Assembly (NCBI RefSeq): GCF_013386165.1 | Contig: NZ_JACAOS010000017.1 | Span: forward strand, 268,986 to 332,985 | Direction of reading: 5' to 3' | Length of the DNA stretch: 64,000 nucleotides | DNA from: Pseudomonas gingeri | Lineage (GTDB): Bacteria; Pseudomonadota; Gammaproteobacteria; Pseudomonadales; Pseudomonadaceae | In this document: positions 1 to 9,004 of the stretch, piece by piece | Numbering within the stretch: the first letter of the stretch is position 1 | Layout of the letters: the number at the start of each line of letters is the position of its first letter | Notes under the pieces: generated by a model | Seen by the model: the letters and a program-made list of their open reading frames with translations, nothing else | What the model was told of the DNA's origin: nothing | Database searches by the model: none | Made by a program: the position numbers and the translations under genes

Positions 1-701
1 TCATCGGTAATAAGGGTATGGATACTGCTCCAGGGCAGTTCCAGGTTGGGAATCTTGCGGCCGATCTTGTCTGACTCGACCATGACCACTACTTCGCGGG
101 CGACCTCCGCCATCACCCGGCTCAGCCCCAGCAGTTCGTGGAAGGTGGTGGTGCCACGCTCCAGATCAATGCCGTCGGCGCCGATGAACAACTGATCGAA
201 GTCGTAGGAACGCAGGACCCGCTCGGCGACCTGCCCCTGGAAGGACTCGGAATGCGGGTCCCAGGTACCACCGGTCATCAGCAGAACAGGTTCGTGTTCC
301 AGTTCGCTGAGGGCCCGGGCGACATGCAGGGAGTTGGTCATCACCACCAGGCCGGGTTGCTGGCCCAGTTGCGGGAGCATCGCGGCAGTGGTGCTGCCAC
401 TGTCGATAATGATACGCGCGTGCTCACGGATACGCCCGACAGCGGCGCGGGCAATGGCCTGCTTGTAGCGGGAAACGGCCTGGGCCGGGTCGCTGAACAG
501 TTCGTGGGGAATGGTGATCGCACCGCCATAGCGCCGCATCAACAAGCCGTGGCTTTCCAGCGCCGCGAGGTCCTTGCGAATCGTCACCTCGGAGGTTTCG
601 AAGCGCCGAGCCAACTCGTCCACACTGACTTCCCCCTGGTCATTGAGCATGGCCAGGATATTGTGCCGGCGTTGTGGGGTGTTACGTTTCGATATGGTCA
701 C
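1..701 (-). CDS. glmR: DeoR-family transcriptional regulator, GlmR-like (partial, 3' end outside window)
   Basis: Reading from a GTG at 701, about 233 residues are present and the frame is still open at base 1, so the C-terminus is missing. The first 60 residues form a DeoR-type winged helix (QRRHNILAML, then SVDELARRFETSEVTIRKDL), followed by the sugar-phosphate-sensing domain with DSGSTTAAML and GADGIDLERGTT. DeoR proteins repress until a phosphorylated sugar binds. The position next to glmU matches the Pseudomonas regulator of glucosamine-6-phosphate synthase, and glmS would be expected just outside the window. An inverted repeat directly upstream suggests autoregulation. The regulon itself is inferred from position only. 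Confidence 0.85.
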   Translation of the reverse strand, partial: MTISKRNTPQRRHNILAMLNDQGEVSVDELARRFETSEVTIRKDLAALESHGLLMRRYGGAITIPHELFSDPAQAVSRYKQAIARAAVGRIREHARIIIDSGSTTAAMLPQLGQQPGLVVMTNSLHVARALSELEHEPVLLMTGGTWDPHSESFQGQVAERVLRSYDFDQLFIGADGIDLERGTTTFHELLGLSRVMAEVAREVVVMVESDKIGRKIPNLELPWSSIHTLITD

Positions 702-702
702 T

Positions 703-756
703 TAAGTTTCGATTCGAAAGATAATTGCCGCTATAAAGCCTTCGAACCGAAACTTA
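703..756. promoter_or_regulatory. Inverted-repeat operator candidate upstream of glmR
   Basis: Two arms of about 16 bp, 704-719 and 740-755, are inverted copies of AAGTTTCGRTTCGAAR and match at 14 of 16 positions. Each contains a TTCGAA core. The pair lies immediately upstream of the glmR start. DeoR-family regulators commonly bind TTCG-rich repeats, so autoregulation is a reasonable inference. Confidence 0.5.
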
Positions 757-777
757 GTCAAGTGAAATGAATCAGAC

Positions 778-813
778 TGTGGATAAATAACCCATTCACG
801 CCACTGTGGATAA
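778..813. promoter_or_regulatory. Pair of perfect DnaA boxes between glmU and glmR
   Basis: TGTGGATAA occurs at 778-786 and again at 805-813, in the same orientation, in the short gap between the two genes. Both are exact matches to the TTATCCACA DnaA box on the minus strand. The second extends to CTGTGGATAACTC, a 13-mer that recurs elsewhere in the window. Confidence 0.6.
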
Positions 814-814
814 C

Positions 815-2182
815 TCAGGGCTTGATGATCTTCACCGGGCGCTTCCAGCCATCGATATTGCGCTGGCGAGCACGGGCCACCCCCAACTGTCCCTCACCGA
901 CATTCTGGTTGATGGTCGAACCCGCCGCAGTGCTGGCACCCGAAGAGATATCCACAGGCGCCACCAACGAATTGTTGGAGCCGATGAAGACGTCCGCGCC
1001 CAACACCGTCCGGTGCTTGTTCACCCCGTCATAGTTGCAGGTGATGGTGCCGGCACCGATATTGGTCCGCGCGCCGACTTCGGCATCGCCGAGGTAGGTC
1101 AGGTGCCCGCACTTGGCGTCTTCGCCCAGGTGCGCATTCTTCAGCTCGACAAAGTTACCCACATGGGCACGGGCGTCGAGCACGCTGCCCGGGCGCAGGC
1201 GAGCGAACGGACCGGCATCGCTGCCCTCGCCCATGATCGCACCGTCGAGATGGCTGTTGGCCTTGACCACCACACCCTTGCGCAGGGTGCTGTTACGGAT
1301 CACGCAGTTCGGACCGATGACCACGTCGTCCTCGATCACCACCCGACCTTCGAGAATCACGTTGATGTCGATCAGCACATCACGACCAACCGTCACCTCG
1401 CCACGCACATCGAAACGGGCCGGATCGCGCAGGGTTACACCCTGTGCCATCAAGCGCCGGCCCGCGCGCAACTGGTAATGCCGCTCCAGTTCGGACAACT
1501 GCTGACGGTCATTGGCGCCCTGCACTTCCATGGCGTCTTGAGGTTGCTCGGTAGCGACCACCAGGCCATCACCCACCGCCATGGCAATTACGTCGGTCAG
1601 GTAGTACTCGCCCTGGGCATTGTTGTTCGACAGGCGGCTCATCCATTCGCCCAGGCGCTTGGCCGGCACCGCGAGAATCCCGGTGTTGCCTTCGGTGATG
1701 GCCAGCTCGGCCGGGCTGGCATCTTTCTGCTCGACGATGGCAGCGACCTTGCCGGCGGCATCACGCACGATCCGGCCATAACCGTTAGGGTTAGCCAGCT
1801 CAACCGTCAGTAACCCAAGCTGCTCGGGGCCGGCCTGCTCCAGCAGACGGCGCAAGGTCTCGACTTCGATCAACGGCACATCACCGTAGAGGATCAACAC
1901 GGTGTCGGCGCTGATGAACGGCACCGCCTGCGCCACGGCGTGACCGGTGCCGAGTTGCTGGTCCTGCAGGACAAAATTCAAATCGTCGGCGGCCAGGCGC
2001 TCGCGAACCTTATCCGCGCCATGGCCGATCACCACATGGATGCGCTGTGGATCAAGTTGCCGGGCGCTGTGGATAACATGTCCCAACATCGAATTGCCCG
2101 CGACCGGGTGCAGCACTTTAGGCAGCGAAGAACGCATACGGGTGCCCTGACCCGCCGCGAGGATAACGATTTCGAGAGACAT
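815..2182 (-). CDS. glmU: Bifunctional GlmU: GlcN-1-P acetyltransferase / GlcNAc-1-P uridylyltransferase
   Basis: Makes UDP-GlcNAc, the cytosolic precursor of peptidoglycan and lipid A, in two steps: acetylation of glucosamine-1-phosphate, then uridylyl transfer. At 455 aa it is full length. The N-terminal pyrophosphorylase domain begins with LAAGQGTRM and has the metal-binding YGDVPL near residue 103. From about residue 250 the sequence is a hexapeptide-repeat left-handed beta-helix, with GHLTYLGDAEVG and the acetyl-CoA-side segment NIGAGTITCNYDG. It is encoded downstream of the ATP synthase operon but separated from it by a terminator. Assignment is secure. Confidence 0.98.
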   Translation of the reverse strand: MSLEIVILAAGQGTRMRSSLPKVLHPVAGNSMLGHVIHSARQLDPQRIHVVIGHGADKVRERLAADDLNFVLQDQQLGTGHAVAQAVPFISADTVLILYGDVPLIEVETLRRLLEQAGPEQLGLLTVELANPNGYGRIVRDAAGKVAAIVEQKDASPAELAITEGNTGILAVPAKRLGEWMSRLSNNNAQGEYYLTDVIAMAVGDGLVVATEQPQDAMEVQGANDRQQLSELERHYQLRAGRRLMAQGVTLRDPARFDVRGEVTVGRDVLIDINVILEGRVVIEDDVVIGPNCVIRNSTLRKGVVVKANSHLDGAIMGEGSDAGPFARLRPGSVLDARAHVGNFVELKNAHLGEDAKCGHLTYLGDAEVGARTNIGAGTITCNYDGVNKHRTVLGADVFIGSNNSLVAPVDISSGASTAAGSTINQNVGEGQLGVARARQRNIDGWKRPVKIIKP

Positions 2183-2241
2183 GACTGGCTACCAATCCTG
2201 GGTGGTCAGCGGTTGTGACCACGTGATAAACGCGGAAAAGA

Positions 2242-2269
2242 AAAAAGGGTAGCCGAGGCTACCCTTTTT
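2242..2269 (-). terminator. Intrinsic terminator of the ATP synthase operon
   Basis: A near-perfect stem, AAAAAGGGTAGCC at 2242-2254 paired with GGCTACCCTTTTT at 2257-2269, has a 2-base loop and A/T runs on both sides. It follows atpC in the minus direction and could also act bidirectionally. Confidence 0.85.
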
Positions 2270-2294
2270 AATCAATCACACAACAAGCGTCGGC

Positions 2295-2720
2295 TTAACC
2301 GCCGAACTTCTTGCGGATCTGCTGGACGGTGCGCAGCTGAGCTGTCGCCTCGGCCAGACGTGCGGCGGCGGAACCGTAGTCGAAGTCCGCGCCTTTTTCA
2401 TTCAGGGCCTTCTCGGCAGCCTTGACGGCTTCCTGAGCGGAGGCTTCATCCAGGTCGGCAGCACGTTGCACGGTATCGGCAAGCACCTTGACCATGTTCG
2501 GCTGAACCTCGAGGAAACCACCGGAGATGTAGAACACCTCGGCTTCCCCGCCTTGCTTGATCAGGCGGATCGGACCCGGTTTCAGATTAGTGATCAGCGG
2601 CGCGTGACCCAGGGCGATACCAAGATCACCCAGTGCACCGTGCGCAATCACCATCTCGACCAGGCCGGAGAAGATTTCACCTTCCGCACTGACGATGTCG
2701 CAATGGACTGTCATAGCCAT
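2295..2720 (-). CDS. atpC: ATP synthase F1 epsilon subunit
   Basis: 141 aa, normal length for the central-stalk epsilon subunit, which couples rotation to catalysis and can inhibit ATP hydrolysis. The N-terminal beta-sandwich starts AMTVHCDIVSAEGEIFSG and contains ALGHAPLITNLKPGPIRL. The C-terminal two-helix hairpin is Ala/Glu-rich and ends in QQIRKKFGG. It is last in the atp operon, 45 bp after atpD and just before the terminator. Confidence 0.98.
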   Translation of the reverse strand: MAMTVHCDIVSAEGEIFSGLVEMVIAHGALGDLGIALGHAPLITNLKPGPIRLIKQGGEAEVFYISGGFLEVQPNMVKVLADTVQRAADLDEASAQEAVKAAEKALNEKGADFDYGSAAARLAEATAQLRTVQQIRKKFGG

Positions 2721-2765
2721 CTGATTGCCTCAACCTAAATTAGCGCCCGTTGCCGGGCGCCGGGA

Positions 2766-4142
2766 TTACAGTTTCTTGGCTTTCTCGATCGCTTCTTCGA
2801 TGCCGCCAACCATGTAGAACGCTTGTTCTGGCAGGTGGTCGTAGTCACCGTTGAGGATGCCTTTGAAGCCAGCAATGGTGTCTTTCAGGGAAACGTATTT
2901 ACCCGAAGCACCGGTGAAGACTTCAGCCACGAAGAACGGCTGCGACAGGAAGCGCTGGATCTTACGAGCGCGGGATACCAACTGCTTGTCGGTTTCCGAC
3001 AGCTCGTCCATACCCAGGATCGCAATGATGTCCTTCAGCTCTTTGTAACGCTGCAGCACGTACTGAACGCCGCGAGCGGTTTCGTAGTGCTCGTTGCCGA
3101 TCACGTTCGGGTCCAGCTGGCGCGAAGTCGAGTCCAGTGGATCGACCGCTGGGTAGATACCCAGGGAGGCGATGTCACGGGACAGTACGACGGTGGCGTC
3201 CAAGTGGGCGAAGGTGGTCGCCGGCGACGGGTCGGTCAAGTCATCCGCAGGAACGTAGACGGCCTGGATCGAAGTAATCGAACCGTTCTTGGTCGAAGTG
3301 ATGCGCTCTTGCAGCACGCCCATCTCTTCAGCCAGGGTCGGCTGGTAACCTACTGCCGAAGGCATACGGCCCAGCAGTGCGGATACTTCAGTACCGGCCA
3401 GGGTGTAACGGTAGATGTTGTCGACGAACAGCAGAACGTCGTTACCTTCGTCACGGAACTTCTCGGCCATGGTCAGGCCGGTCAGGGCTACGCGCAGACG
3501 GTTACCCGGCGGCTCGTTCATCTGACCGTAAACCAGTGCCACTTTGTCCAGAACGTTGGAGTCCTTCATCTCGTGGTAGAAGTCGTTACCCTCACGGGTA
3601 CGCTCGCCCACACCGGCGAACACGGAATAACCGCTGTGCTCGATGGCGATGTTACGGATCAATTCCATCATGTTTACGGTCTTGCCGACACCGGCACCAC
3701 CGAACAGACCGACTTTACCGCCCTTGGCGAACGGGCAAACCAGGTCGATAACCTTGATGCCGGTTTCCAGCAGGTCGTTGCCGCCCGCTTGTTCCGCAAA
3801 GGAAGGCGCTGGACGGTGAATGCCCCAACGCTCTTCGGTGTCGATCGGGCCAGCTTCGTCGATCGGGTTACCGAGGACGTCCATGATCCGGCCCAGGGTC
3901 GCTTTACCGACCGGTACGGAGATGGCAGCACCGGAGTCGATAACGTCCAGACCGCGCTTCAAGCCTTCGGTGGAACCCATCGCAATGGTACGAACCACGC
4001 CGTCGCCCAGCTGCTGCTGAACTTCCAGGGTGGTTTCCGCGCCTTGTACTTTCAGCGCGTTGTAGATGCTCGGTACGCTGTCGCGTGGAAATTCCACGTC
4101 GATAACGGCGCCGATGATTTGAACGATACGTCCGCTACTCAT
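2766..4142 (-). CDS. atpD: ATP synthase F1 beta subunit (catalytic)
   Basis: 458 aa. Forms the catalytic nucleotide sites of the F1 head. The Walker A loop GGAGVGKT lies near residue 150, the catalytic-Glu segment GERTREGNDFYHEM follows, and DELSE near residue 394 matches the conserved DELSEED hinge in truncated form (DELSETD here). It sits 27 bp after atpG in the operon. Very high conservation makes the call certain. Confidence 0.99.
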   Translation of the reverse strand: MSSGRIVQIIGAVIDVEFPRDSVPSIYNALKVQGAETTLEVQQQLGDGVVRTIAMGSTEGLKRGLDVIDSGAAISVPVGKATLGRIMDVLGNPIDEAGPIDTEERWGIHRPAPSFAEQAGGNDLLETGIKVIDLVCPFAKGGKVGLFGGAGVGKTVNMMELIRNIAIEHSGYSVFAGVGERTREGNDFYHEMKDSNVLDKVALVYGQMNEPPGNRLRVALTGLTMAEKFRDEGNDVLLFVDNIYRYTLAGTEVSALLGRMPSAVGYQPTLAEEMGVLQERITSTKNGSITSIQAVYVPADDLTDPSPATTFAHLDATVVLSRDIASLGIYPAVDPLDSTSRQLDPNVIGNEHYETARGVQYVLQRYKELKDIIAILGMDELSETDKQLVSRARKIQRFLSQPFFVAEVFTGASGKYVSLKDTIAGFKGILNGDYDHLPEQAFYMVGGIEEAIEKAKKL

Positions 4143-4169
4143 AGCTGGATCCTCTGAATATTTGAACCG

Positions 4170-5030
4170 TTAAACCGCGGCAGCGCCGCCGACGATTTCC
4201 GAGATCTCTTGGGTGATCGCAGCCTGACGCGCCTTGTTGTAGATCAGCTGCAAATCGCTGATCAAATCACCGGCGTTGTCGGTAGCGTTCTTCATCGCGA
4301 TCATCCGCGCAGCTTGTTCGGCCGCGTTGTTCTCGACCACCGCCTGGTAGACCTGCGACTCCACGTAACGCACCATCAGGCCGTCAAGCAGCTCTTTGGC
4401 GTCCGGTTCGTAGAGATAGTCCCAGTGGTGCTTGAGTTGCTGATCCGGGGTTGCAACCAATGGAATCAACTGCTCCACGGTCGGCTGCTGAGTCATGGTG
4501 TTGATAAACTTGTTGGACACCACGGACAGGCGGTCAATACGGCCGTCCAGGTAGGCATCCAGCATCACCTTGACGCTGCCGATCAAGTCGTTGATCGACG
4601 GCTCTTCACCCAGGTGGCTGATAGCTGCAACGACGTTACCGCCGAAGTTGCGGAAAAAGGCCGCACCCTTGCTACCAACAACACACAGATCAATCTCGAC
4701 GCCGTTTTCGCGGTTTACCGCCATGTCCTTGACCAGGGCCTTGAACAGGTTGGTGTTCAAGCCACCGCACAGACCACGGTCACTGCTCACCACGACGTAA
4801 CCGACGCGCTTGACGGCGCGGTCGATCATGAACGGGTGGCGGTATTCCGGGTTGGCGTTGGCCAGATGCCCAATTACCTGGCGGATACGCTCCGCATAAG
4901 GACGGCTAGCAGCCATGCGCATTTGTGCCTTGCGCATTTTGCTGACCGCCACTTTTTCCATGGCGCTGGTAATTTTTTGCGTGCTTTTGATGCTCGCAAT
5001 CTTACTGCGAATCTCTTTTGCGCCTGCCAT
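4170..5030 (-). CDS. atpG: ATP synthase F1 gamma subunit
   Basis: 286 aa rotor shaft. The N-terminal coiled-coil helix begins AGAKEIRSKIASIKSTQKIT and the C-terminal helix includes MIAMKNATDNAGDLI and RQAAITQEISEIVGGA; these two pair to form the rotating axle. The central Rossmann-like part has SSDRGLCGGLNTNLFK. It lies between atpA and atpD in the conserved order. Confidence 0.99.
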   Translation of the reverse strand: MAGAKEIRSKIASIKSTQKITSAMEKVAVSKMRKAQMRMAASRPYAERIRQVIGHLANANPEYRHPFMIDRAVKRVGYVVVSSDRGLCGGLNTNLFKALVKDMAVNRENGVEIDLCVVGSKGAAFFRNFGGNVVAAISHLGEEPSINDLIGSVKVMLDAYLDGRIDRLSVVSNKFINTMTQQPTVEQLIPLVATPDQQLKHHWDYLYEPDAKELLDGLMVRYVESQVYQAVVENNAAEQAARMIAMKNATDNAGDLISDLQLIYNKARQAAITQEISEIVGGAAAV

Positions 5031-5080
5031 GTAACACCTATCAGGTTAGCAAGCGGGAGCCTCGCGGCTCCCGCTGCGGC

Positions 5081-6625
5081 TTACCAGGTTTGGGTGGCCT
5101 TGAACTTCTCGATACCAGCCTTCAGGCCAGCGTCGATCTCGTCATTGAAGTCACCCTTCACGTTGATCTTGGCCAACAAGTCGGCATGATCGCGGTTGAA
5201 GTAAGCAATCAGCGCTTGTTCGAAGCTACCGACCTTGGTGATTTCGACGTCAGTCAGGAACCCACGCTCAGCGGCATACAGCGACAGCGACATGTCAGCA
5301 ATCGACATTGGCGCGTATTGCTTCTGCTTCATCAGCTCGGTAACGCGCTGACCGTGTTCAAGTTGCTTACGGGTCGCTTCGTCCAGGTCAGAAGCGAACT
5401 GGGCGAATGCCGCCAGTTCACGGTACTGAGCCAGAGCGGTACGGATACCACCGGAGAGCTTCTTGATGATCTTGGTCTGAGCAGCACCACCTACGCGGGA
5501 TACCGAAACACCGGCGTTCACAGCAGGACGGATCCCGGAGTTGAACATGGCCGATTCCAGGAAGATCTGACCGTCGGTGATGGAAATCACGTTGGTCGGA
5601 ACGAACGCGGAAACGTCGCCAGCCTGGGTTTCGATGATCGGCAACGCGGTCAGGGACCCGGTCTTGCCAGTCACTGCGCCGTTGGTGAACTTCTCGACGT
5701 ACTCTTCCGAAACGCGGGATGCGCGCTCCAGCAGACGGGAGTGGAGATAGAACACGTCGCCTGGGTAGGCTTCACGGCCTGGCGGACGGCGCAGCAGCAG
5801 GGAAATCTGGCGGTAAGCCACTGCTTGCTTGGACAGATCGTCATAAACGATCAGCGCGTCTTCGCCGCGGTCGCGGAAGAACTCGCCCATGGTGCAACCG
5901 GAGTACGGTGCCAGGAACTGCAGCGCAGGAGATTCCGAAGCACTGGCAGCCACGATGATCGTGTTGGCCAGAGCGCCGTTTTCTTCCAGCTTGCGAACCA
6001 CGTTGGCGATGGTCGATTGTTTCTGACCGATAGCGACGTAGACGCAGAAAATGCCGCTGTCTTTCTGGTTGATGATCGCGTCGATCGCCAGAGCGGTTTT
6101 ACCGATCTGACGGTCACCGATGATCAGCTCACGCTGGCCACGGCCGACCGGGATCATGGCATCGACAGCCTTGTAGCCAGTCTGTACAGGCTGGTCTACC
6201 GACTTACGCCAGATCACGCCTGGAGCAACTTTCTCGACCGCGTCGGTCTCGGTGTTGTTCAGCGGACCTTTGCCATCAACTGGGTTACCCAGTGCGTCGA
6301 CAACGCGACCCAGCAGTTCCTTACCGACCGGAACTTCGAGGATGCGGCCGGTGCACTTGGCGCTCATGCCTTCAGCCAGACTGGTGTAAGCGCCCAGTAC
6401 AACGGCACCTACAGAGTCTTGCTCGAGGTTGAGGGCCATACCGTAGACGCCGCCCGGAAACTCGATCATCTCGCCGTACATGACGTCGGCCAGACCGTGA
6501 ATCCGCACGATACCGTCAGACACGCTGACGACAGTGCCTTCGTTACGGGCTTGGGAGGTCACATCGAGCTTGTCGATGCGGCCCTTGATAATTTCACTTA
6601 TTTCGGAAGGATTGAGTTGCTGCAT
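5081..6625 (-). CDS. atpA: ATP synthase F1 alpha subunit
   Basis: 514 aa, the non-catalytic nucleotide-binding subunit that alternates with beta in the F1 hexamer. It starts MQQLNPSEISEIIKGRI. The P-loop GDRQIGKTALAID is at about residue 170, and the arginine-finger region near residue 370 reads NAGVSVSRVGGAAQ. The C-terminal end is FKATQTW. Order and spacing (21 bp after atpH) fit one operon. Confidence 0.99.
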   Translation of the reverse strand: MQQLNPSEISEIIKGRIDKLDVTSQARNEGTVVSVSDGIVRIHGLADVMYGEMIEFPGGVYGMALNLEQDSVGAVVLGAYTSLAEGMSAKCTGRILEVPVGKELLGRVVDALGNPVDGKGPLNNTETDAVEKVAPGVIWRKSVDQPVQTGYKAVDAMIPVGRGQRELIIGDRQIGKTALAIDAIINQKDSGIFCVYVAIGQKQSTIANVVRKLEENGALANTIIVAASASESPALQFLAPYSGCTMGEFFRDRGEDALIVYDDLSKQAVAYRQISLLLRRPPGREAYPGDVFYLHSRLLERASRVSEEYVEKFTNGAVTGKTGSLTALPIIETQAGDVSAFVPTNVISITDGQIFLESAMFNSGIRPAVNAGVSVSRVGGAAQTKIIKKLSGGIRTALAQYRELAAFAQFASDLDEATRKQLEHGQRVTELMKQKQYAPMSIADMSLSLYAAERGFLTDVEITKVGSFEQALIAYFNRDHADLLAKINVKGDFNDEIDAGLKAGIEKFKATQTW

Positions 6626-6646
6626 TGCTCTGCTGCCCCTTCAAAC

Positions 6647-7183
6647 TCAAGATTTCAATGCTTCGGCCAGATTCGCGAGTTTGCCGCGAACCGAGCCATC
6701 GATAACCAGGTCGCCGGCGCGGATCACGACGCCACCAATCAGGGCGGCGTCCTCCGCAACTTGCAGGCGCACTTCCCGATTGAGTCGTGCACTGAGAACC
6801 TTGGCGAGTTTGTCTTGCTGTTCTTGGTTCAATGCAAAAGCACTGGTGACTTCCACGTCTACCGATTTCTCTTGTTCGGCCTTGTACAGGTCGAACAGAG
6901 CGGCGATCTCCGGCAACAGCAGGAGACGGTCGTTTTCAGCAACGACGTGGATGAAATTCTGTGCCTTGACATCAAACTTGTCGCCACACACGTCAATGAA
7001 CGTGGTGGCCTTTTCTGCGCTCGTCAGTCGCGGGGCCTTGAGCACGCGCTGCATGGTGTCGTCTTCCGACACCGCTGCTGCCAGGCCGAGCATGGCTGAC
7101 CAATTGGCCAGTTGCTGGTGGGCCTGAGCGTGCTCGAAGGCCGCCTTAGCGTAAGGTCGGGCCAACGTGGTCAGTTCTGCCAT
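6647..7183 (-). CDS. atpH: ATP synthase F1 delta subunit
   Basis: 178 aa peripheral-stalk protein that links the b dimer to the top of the alpha3beta3 head. It begins MAELTTLARPYAKAAFEHA and has the family C-terminal strand-helix GGVVIRAGDLVIDGSVRGKL. It lies 12 bp after atpF. Confidence 0.98.
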   Translation of the reverse strand: MAELTTLARPYAKAAFEHAQAHQQLANWSAMLGLAAAVSEDDTMQRVLKAPRLTSAEKATTFIDVCGDKFDVKAQNFIHVVAENDRLLLLPEIAALFDLYKAEQEKSVDVEVTSAFALNQEQQDKLAKVLSARLNREVRLQVAEDAALIGGVVIRAGDLVIDGSVRGKLANLAEALKS

Positions 7184-7195
7184 GATCGCCCTCGC

Positions 7196-7666
7196 TTAGA
7201 TTTCAGTAGCCAGTTTGTTAACCAGCTCTGCGTGCGCGTTTTGATCGATTGACTGGCCCAGGATCTTCCCAGCACCGCTGACGACCAGGCTACCCAATTG
7301 GGCGCGCAGCGCGTCTTTGACACTGTTGAGTTCCTGTTCGATCTCGGCCTGAGCCTGAGCCTTCACACGGTCAGCTTCGACACGAGCCTGTTCACGGGCC
7401 TCGTCGACGATCTGGTTACCGCGTTTCTTGGCTTGCTCAATGATTTCGGCTGCCTGAGCTTTCGCATCGCGCAGTTGATGACCCGCTTTTTCTTGGGCCA
7501 ACTCCAGGTCGCGAGCTGCTCGGCTGGCAGCGTCCAGTCCATCCGCGATCTTCTTCTGACGTTCGTGCAGTGCCGCAATGACCGGAGGCCACACGAACTT
7601 CATGCAAAACAGTACAAAAATGAGGAACGCAACGGACTGGCCAATCAGGGTCGCATTAATGTTCAC
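7196..7666 (-). CDS. atpF: ATP synthase F0 b subunit
   Basis: 156 aa. One N-terminal membrane helix (about residues 5-25, LIGQSVAFLIFVLFCMKFVW) is followed by a long charged Ala/Glu/Lys/Arg helix that dimerises as the peripheral stalk. Length and layout match the gammaproteobacterial b subunit. It lies between atpE and atpH. Confidence 0.98.
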   Translation of the reverse strand: MNINATLIGQSVAFLIFVLFCMKFVWPPVIAALHERQKKIADGLDAASRAARDLELAQEKAGHQLRDAKAQAAEIIEQAKKRGNQIVDEAREQARVEADRVKAQAQAEIEQELNSVKDALRAQLGSLVVSGAGKILGQSIDQNAHAELVNKLATEI

Positions 7667-7724
7667 GCCAACACCTCGCTCGTTCGTTGTCCATCACACC
7701 AATCTACTCGAAACATCCGAGTGA

Positions 7725-7982
7725 TTAGCCAGCGAGTTGACCAACGAAGGGGTTCGCGAAGGTGAAGAACAGAGCAATACCAACACCGATCATGGTTACG
7801 GCGTCGAGCAGACCGGCAACGATGAACATTTTGACTTGCAGCATTGGGACCATTTCTGGCTGACGCGCGGCGCCTTCCAGGAACTTGCCGCCCAGCAGGC
7901 CGAAACCAATTGCGGTACCCAGTGCGCCCAGGCCGATCAACAGTGCAACAGCGATAGCGGTTAGACCAACTACAGTTTCCAT
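7725..7982 (-). CDS. atpE: ATP synthase F0 c subunit (proteolipid ring)
   Basis: 85 aa hairpin of two membrane helices. The polar loop has the invariant ARQP at residues 39-42, and the proton-carrying carboxylate is Asp60 in [10 protein letters not shown]. Glycine-rich helix 1 ([16 protein letters not shown]) packs the ring. A 133-bp gap separates it from atpB, larger than the other gaps in the operon, and I see no gene there. Confidence 0.98.
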
Positions 7983-8115
7983 CTTTCCTCCCGACTTTTA
8001 CGTCGTATGGTTTAGGTTTTTTTAATTTAAAGCGGTAAAACAAATCGTTTCGCGGCCCCTTGCGGGGCCACCCCGCGCCGAGGCGCCGGGGACATCAGAG
8101 CCGCCGAGACAGCTC

Positions 8116-8988
8116 TTAATGGTTTTCTTCGTGTGCCATCGACAGATAGACGATGGTCAGCATCATGAAGATGAACGCCTGCAGGGTGATGATCAGGATG
8201 TGGAACACCGCCCACGCCCATTGCAGCACGATGCCCAGGCCGCTGAGCCAGAGCAGGCCGCTGCCGAACATCACGGCGATCAGGATGAACACCAGCTCGC
8301 CGGCATACATGTTGCCGAACAGTCGCAGGGCCAGGGAGATCGGCTTGGCGATCAGGGTGACGAATTCCAGCAGGAAGTTCACCGGGATCAACAGGGCCTG
8401 CAGGAAAATGTTCTTGCTGCCGAACGGGTGCAGGGTCAGCTCGCCGATGAAACCGCCGAGGCCCTTGATCTTGATGCTGTAGAAAATGATCAGCGCGAAG
8501 ACCGAGAACGCCATGCCCAGGGTCGCGTTCGGGTCGGTGGTCGACACGGCGCGGAACGGGATGTGCTCGTCGCCGGTGATCAGCATCGCCAGATGAGGAA
8601 TCCAGTCGACCGGGATCAGGTCGACGGCGTTCATCAGGAACACCCAGACGAAGATGGTCAGGGCCAGCGGTGCAATCACCGGGCTGCGACCGTGGAAGCT
8701 GTCCTTCACGCTGCCGTCGACGAACTCGACCAGGACTTCAACGAAGTTCTGCAAGGCACCGGGTTGGCCGGACGTGGCTTTTTTCGCCGCGAGGCGGAAA
8801 ACCAGAATGAAGATCAGGCCCAGTGCAACAGACCAGCCCAGAGTATCCAGGTGGAATGCCCAGAAGCCCATGGCCTTGGCCTCTGCTGCGGAATGGGCAA
8901 AGCCCCAGCCGCCAGTAGGGAGCTGACCGAAGGTCAGGTTCTGCAGGTGGTGCTGGATATAGCCCGAAGCGGTTGTTTCTGCTGACAT
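8116..8988 (-). CDS. atpB: ATP synthase F0 a subunit
   Basis: 290 aa polytopic membrane protein forming the proton half-channels. The essential arginine lies in SLALRLFGNMYAGE, and the last helix carries FIFMMLTIVYLSMAHEENH. The N-terminal 60 residues are periplasmic, as usual in Pseudomonas. It is preceded by atpI. Confidence 0.98.
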   Translation of the reverse strand: MSAETTASGYIQHHLQNLTFGQLPTGGWGFAHSAAEAKAMGFWAFHLDTLGWSVALGLIFILVFRLAAKKATSGQPGALQNFVEVLVEFVDGSVKDSFHGRSPVIAPLALTIFVWVFLMNAVDLIPVDWIPHLAMLITGDEHIPFRAVSTTDPNATLGMAFSVFALIIFYSIKIKGLGGFIGELTLHPFGSKNIFLQALLIPVNFLLEFVTLIAKPISLALRLFGNMYAGELVFILIAVMFGSGLLWLSGLGIVLQWAWAVFHILIITLQAFIFMMLTIVYLSMAHEENH

Positions 8989-9004
8989 GGTTGCCTCAAA
9001 CGCC

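Noticed and set aside
138..770. Plus-strand open frame over the glmR region
   Set aside because: It is the antisense shadow of a clear DeoR-family protein on the minus strand.
5018..7099. Very long plus-strand frame (693 codons) across atpA/atpH
   Set aside because: Antisense of atpA and atpH. Its length is a GC-rich codon artefact and it has no recognisable domain.
8000..8115. Small gene in the atpE-atpB gap
   Set aside because: No start with a ribosome binding site and no sensible translation. It reads as an intergenic spacer.
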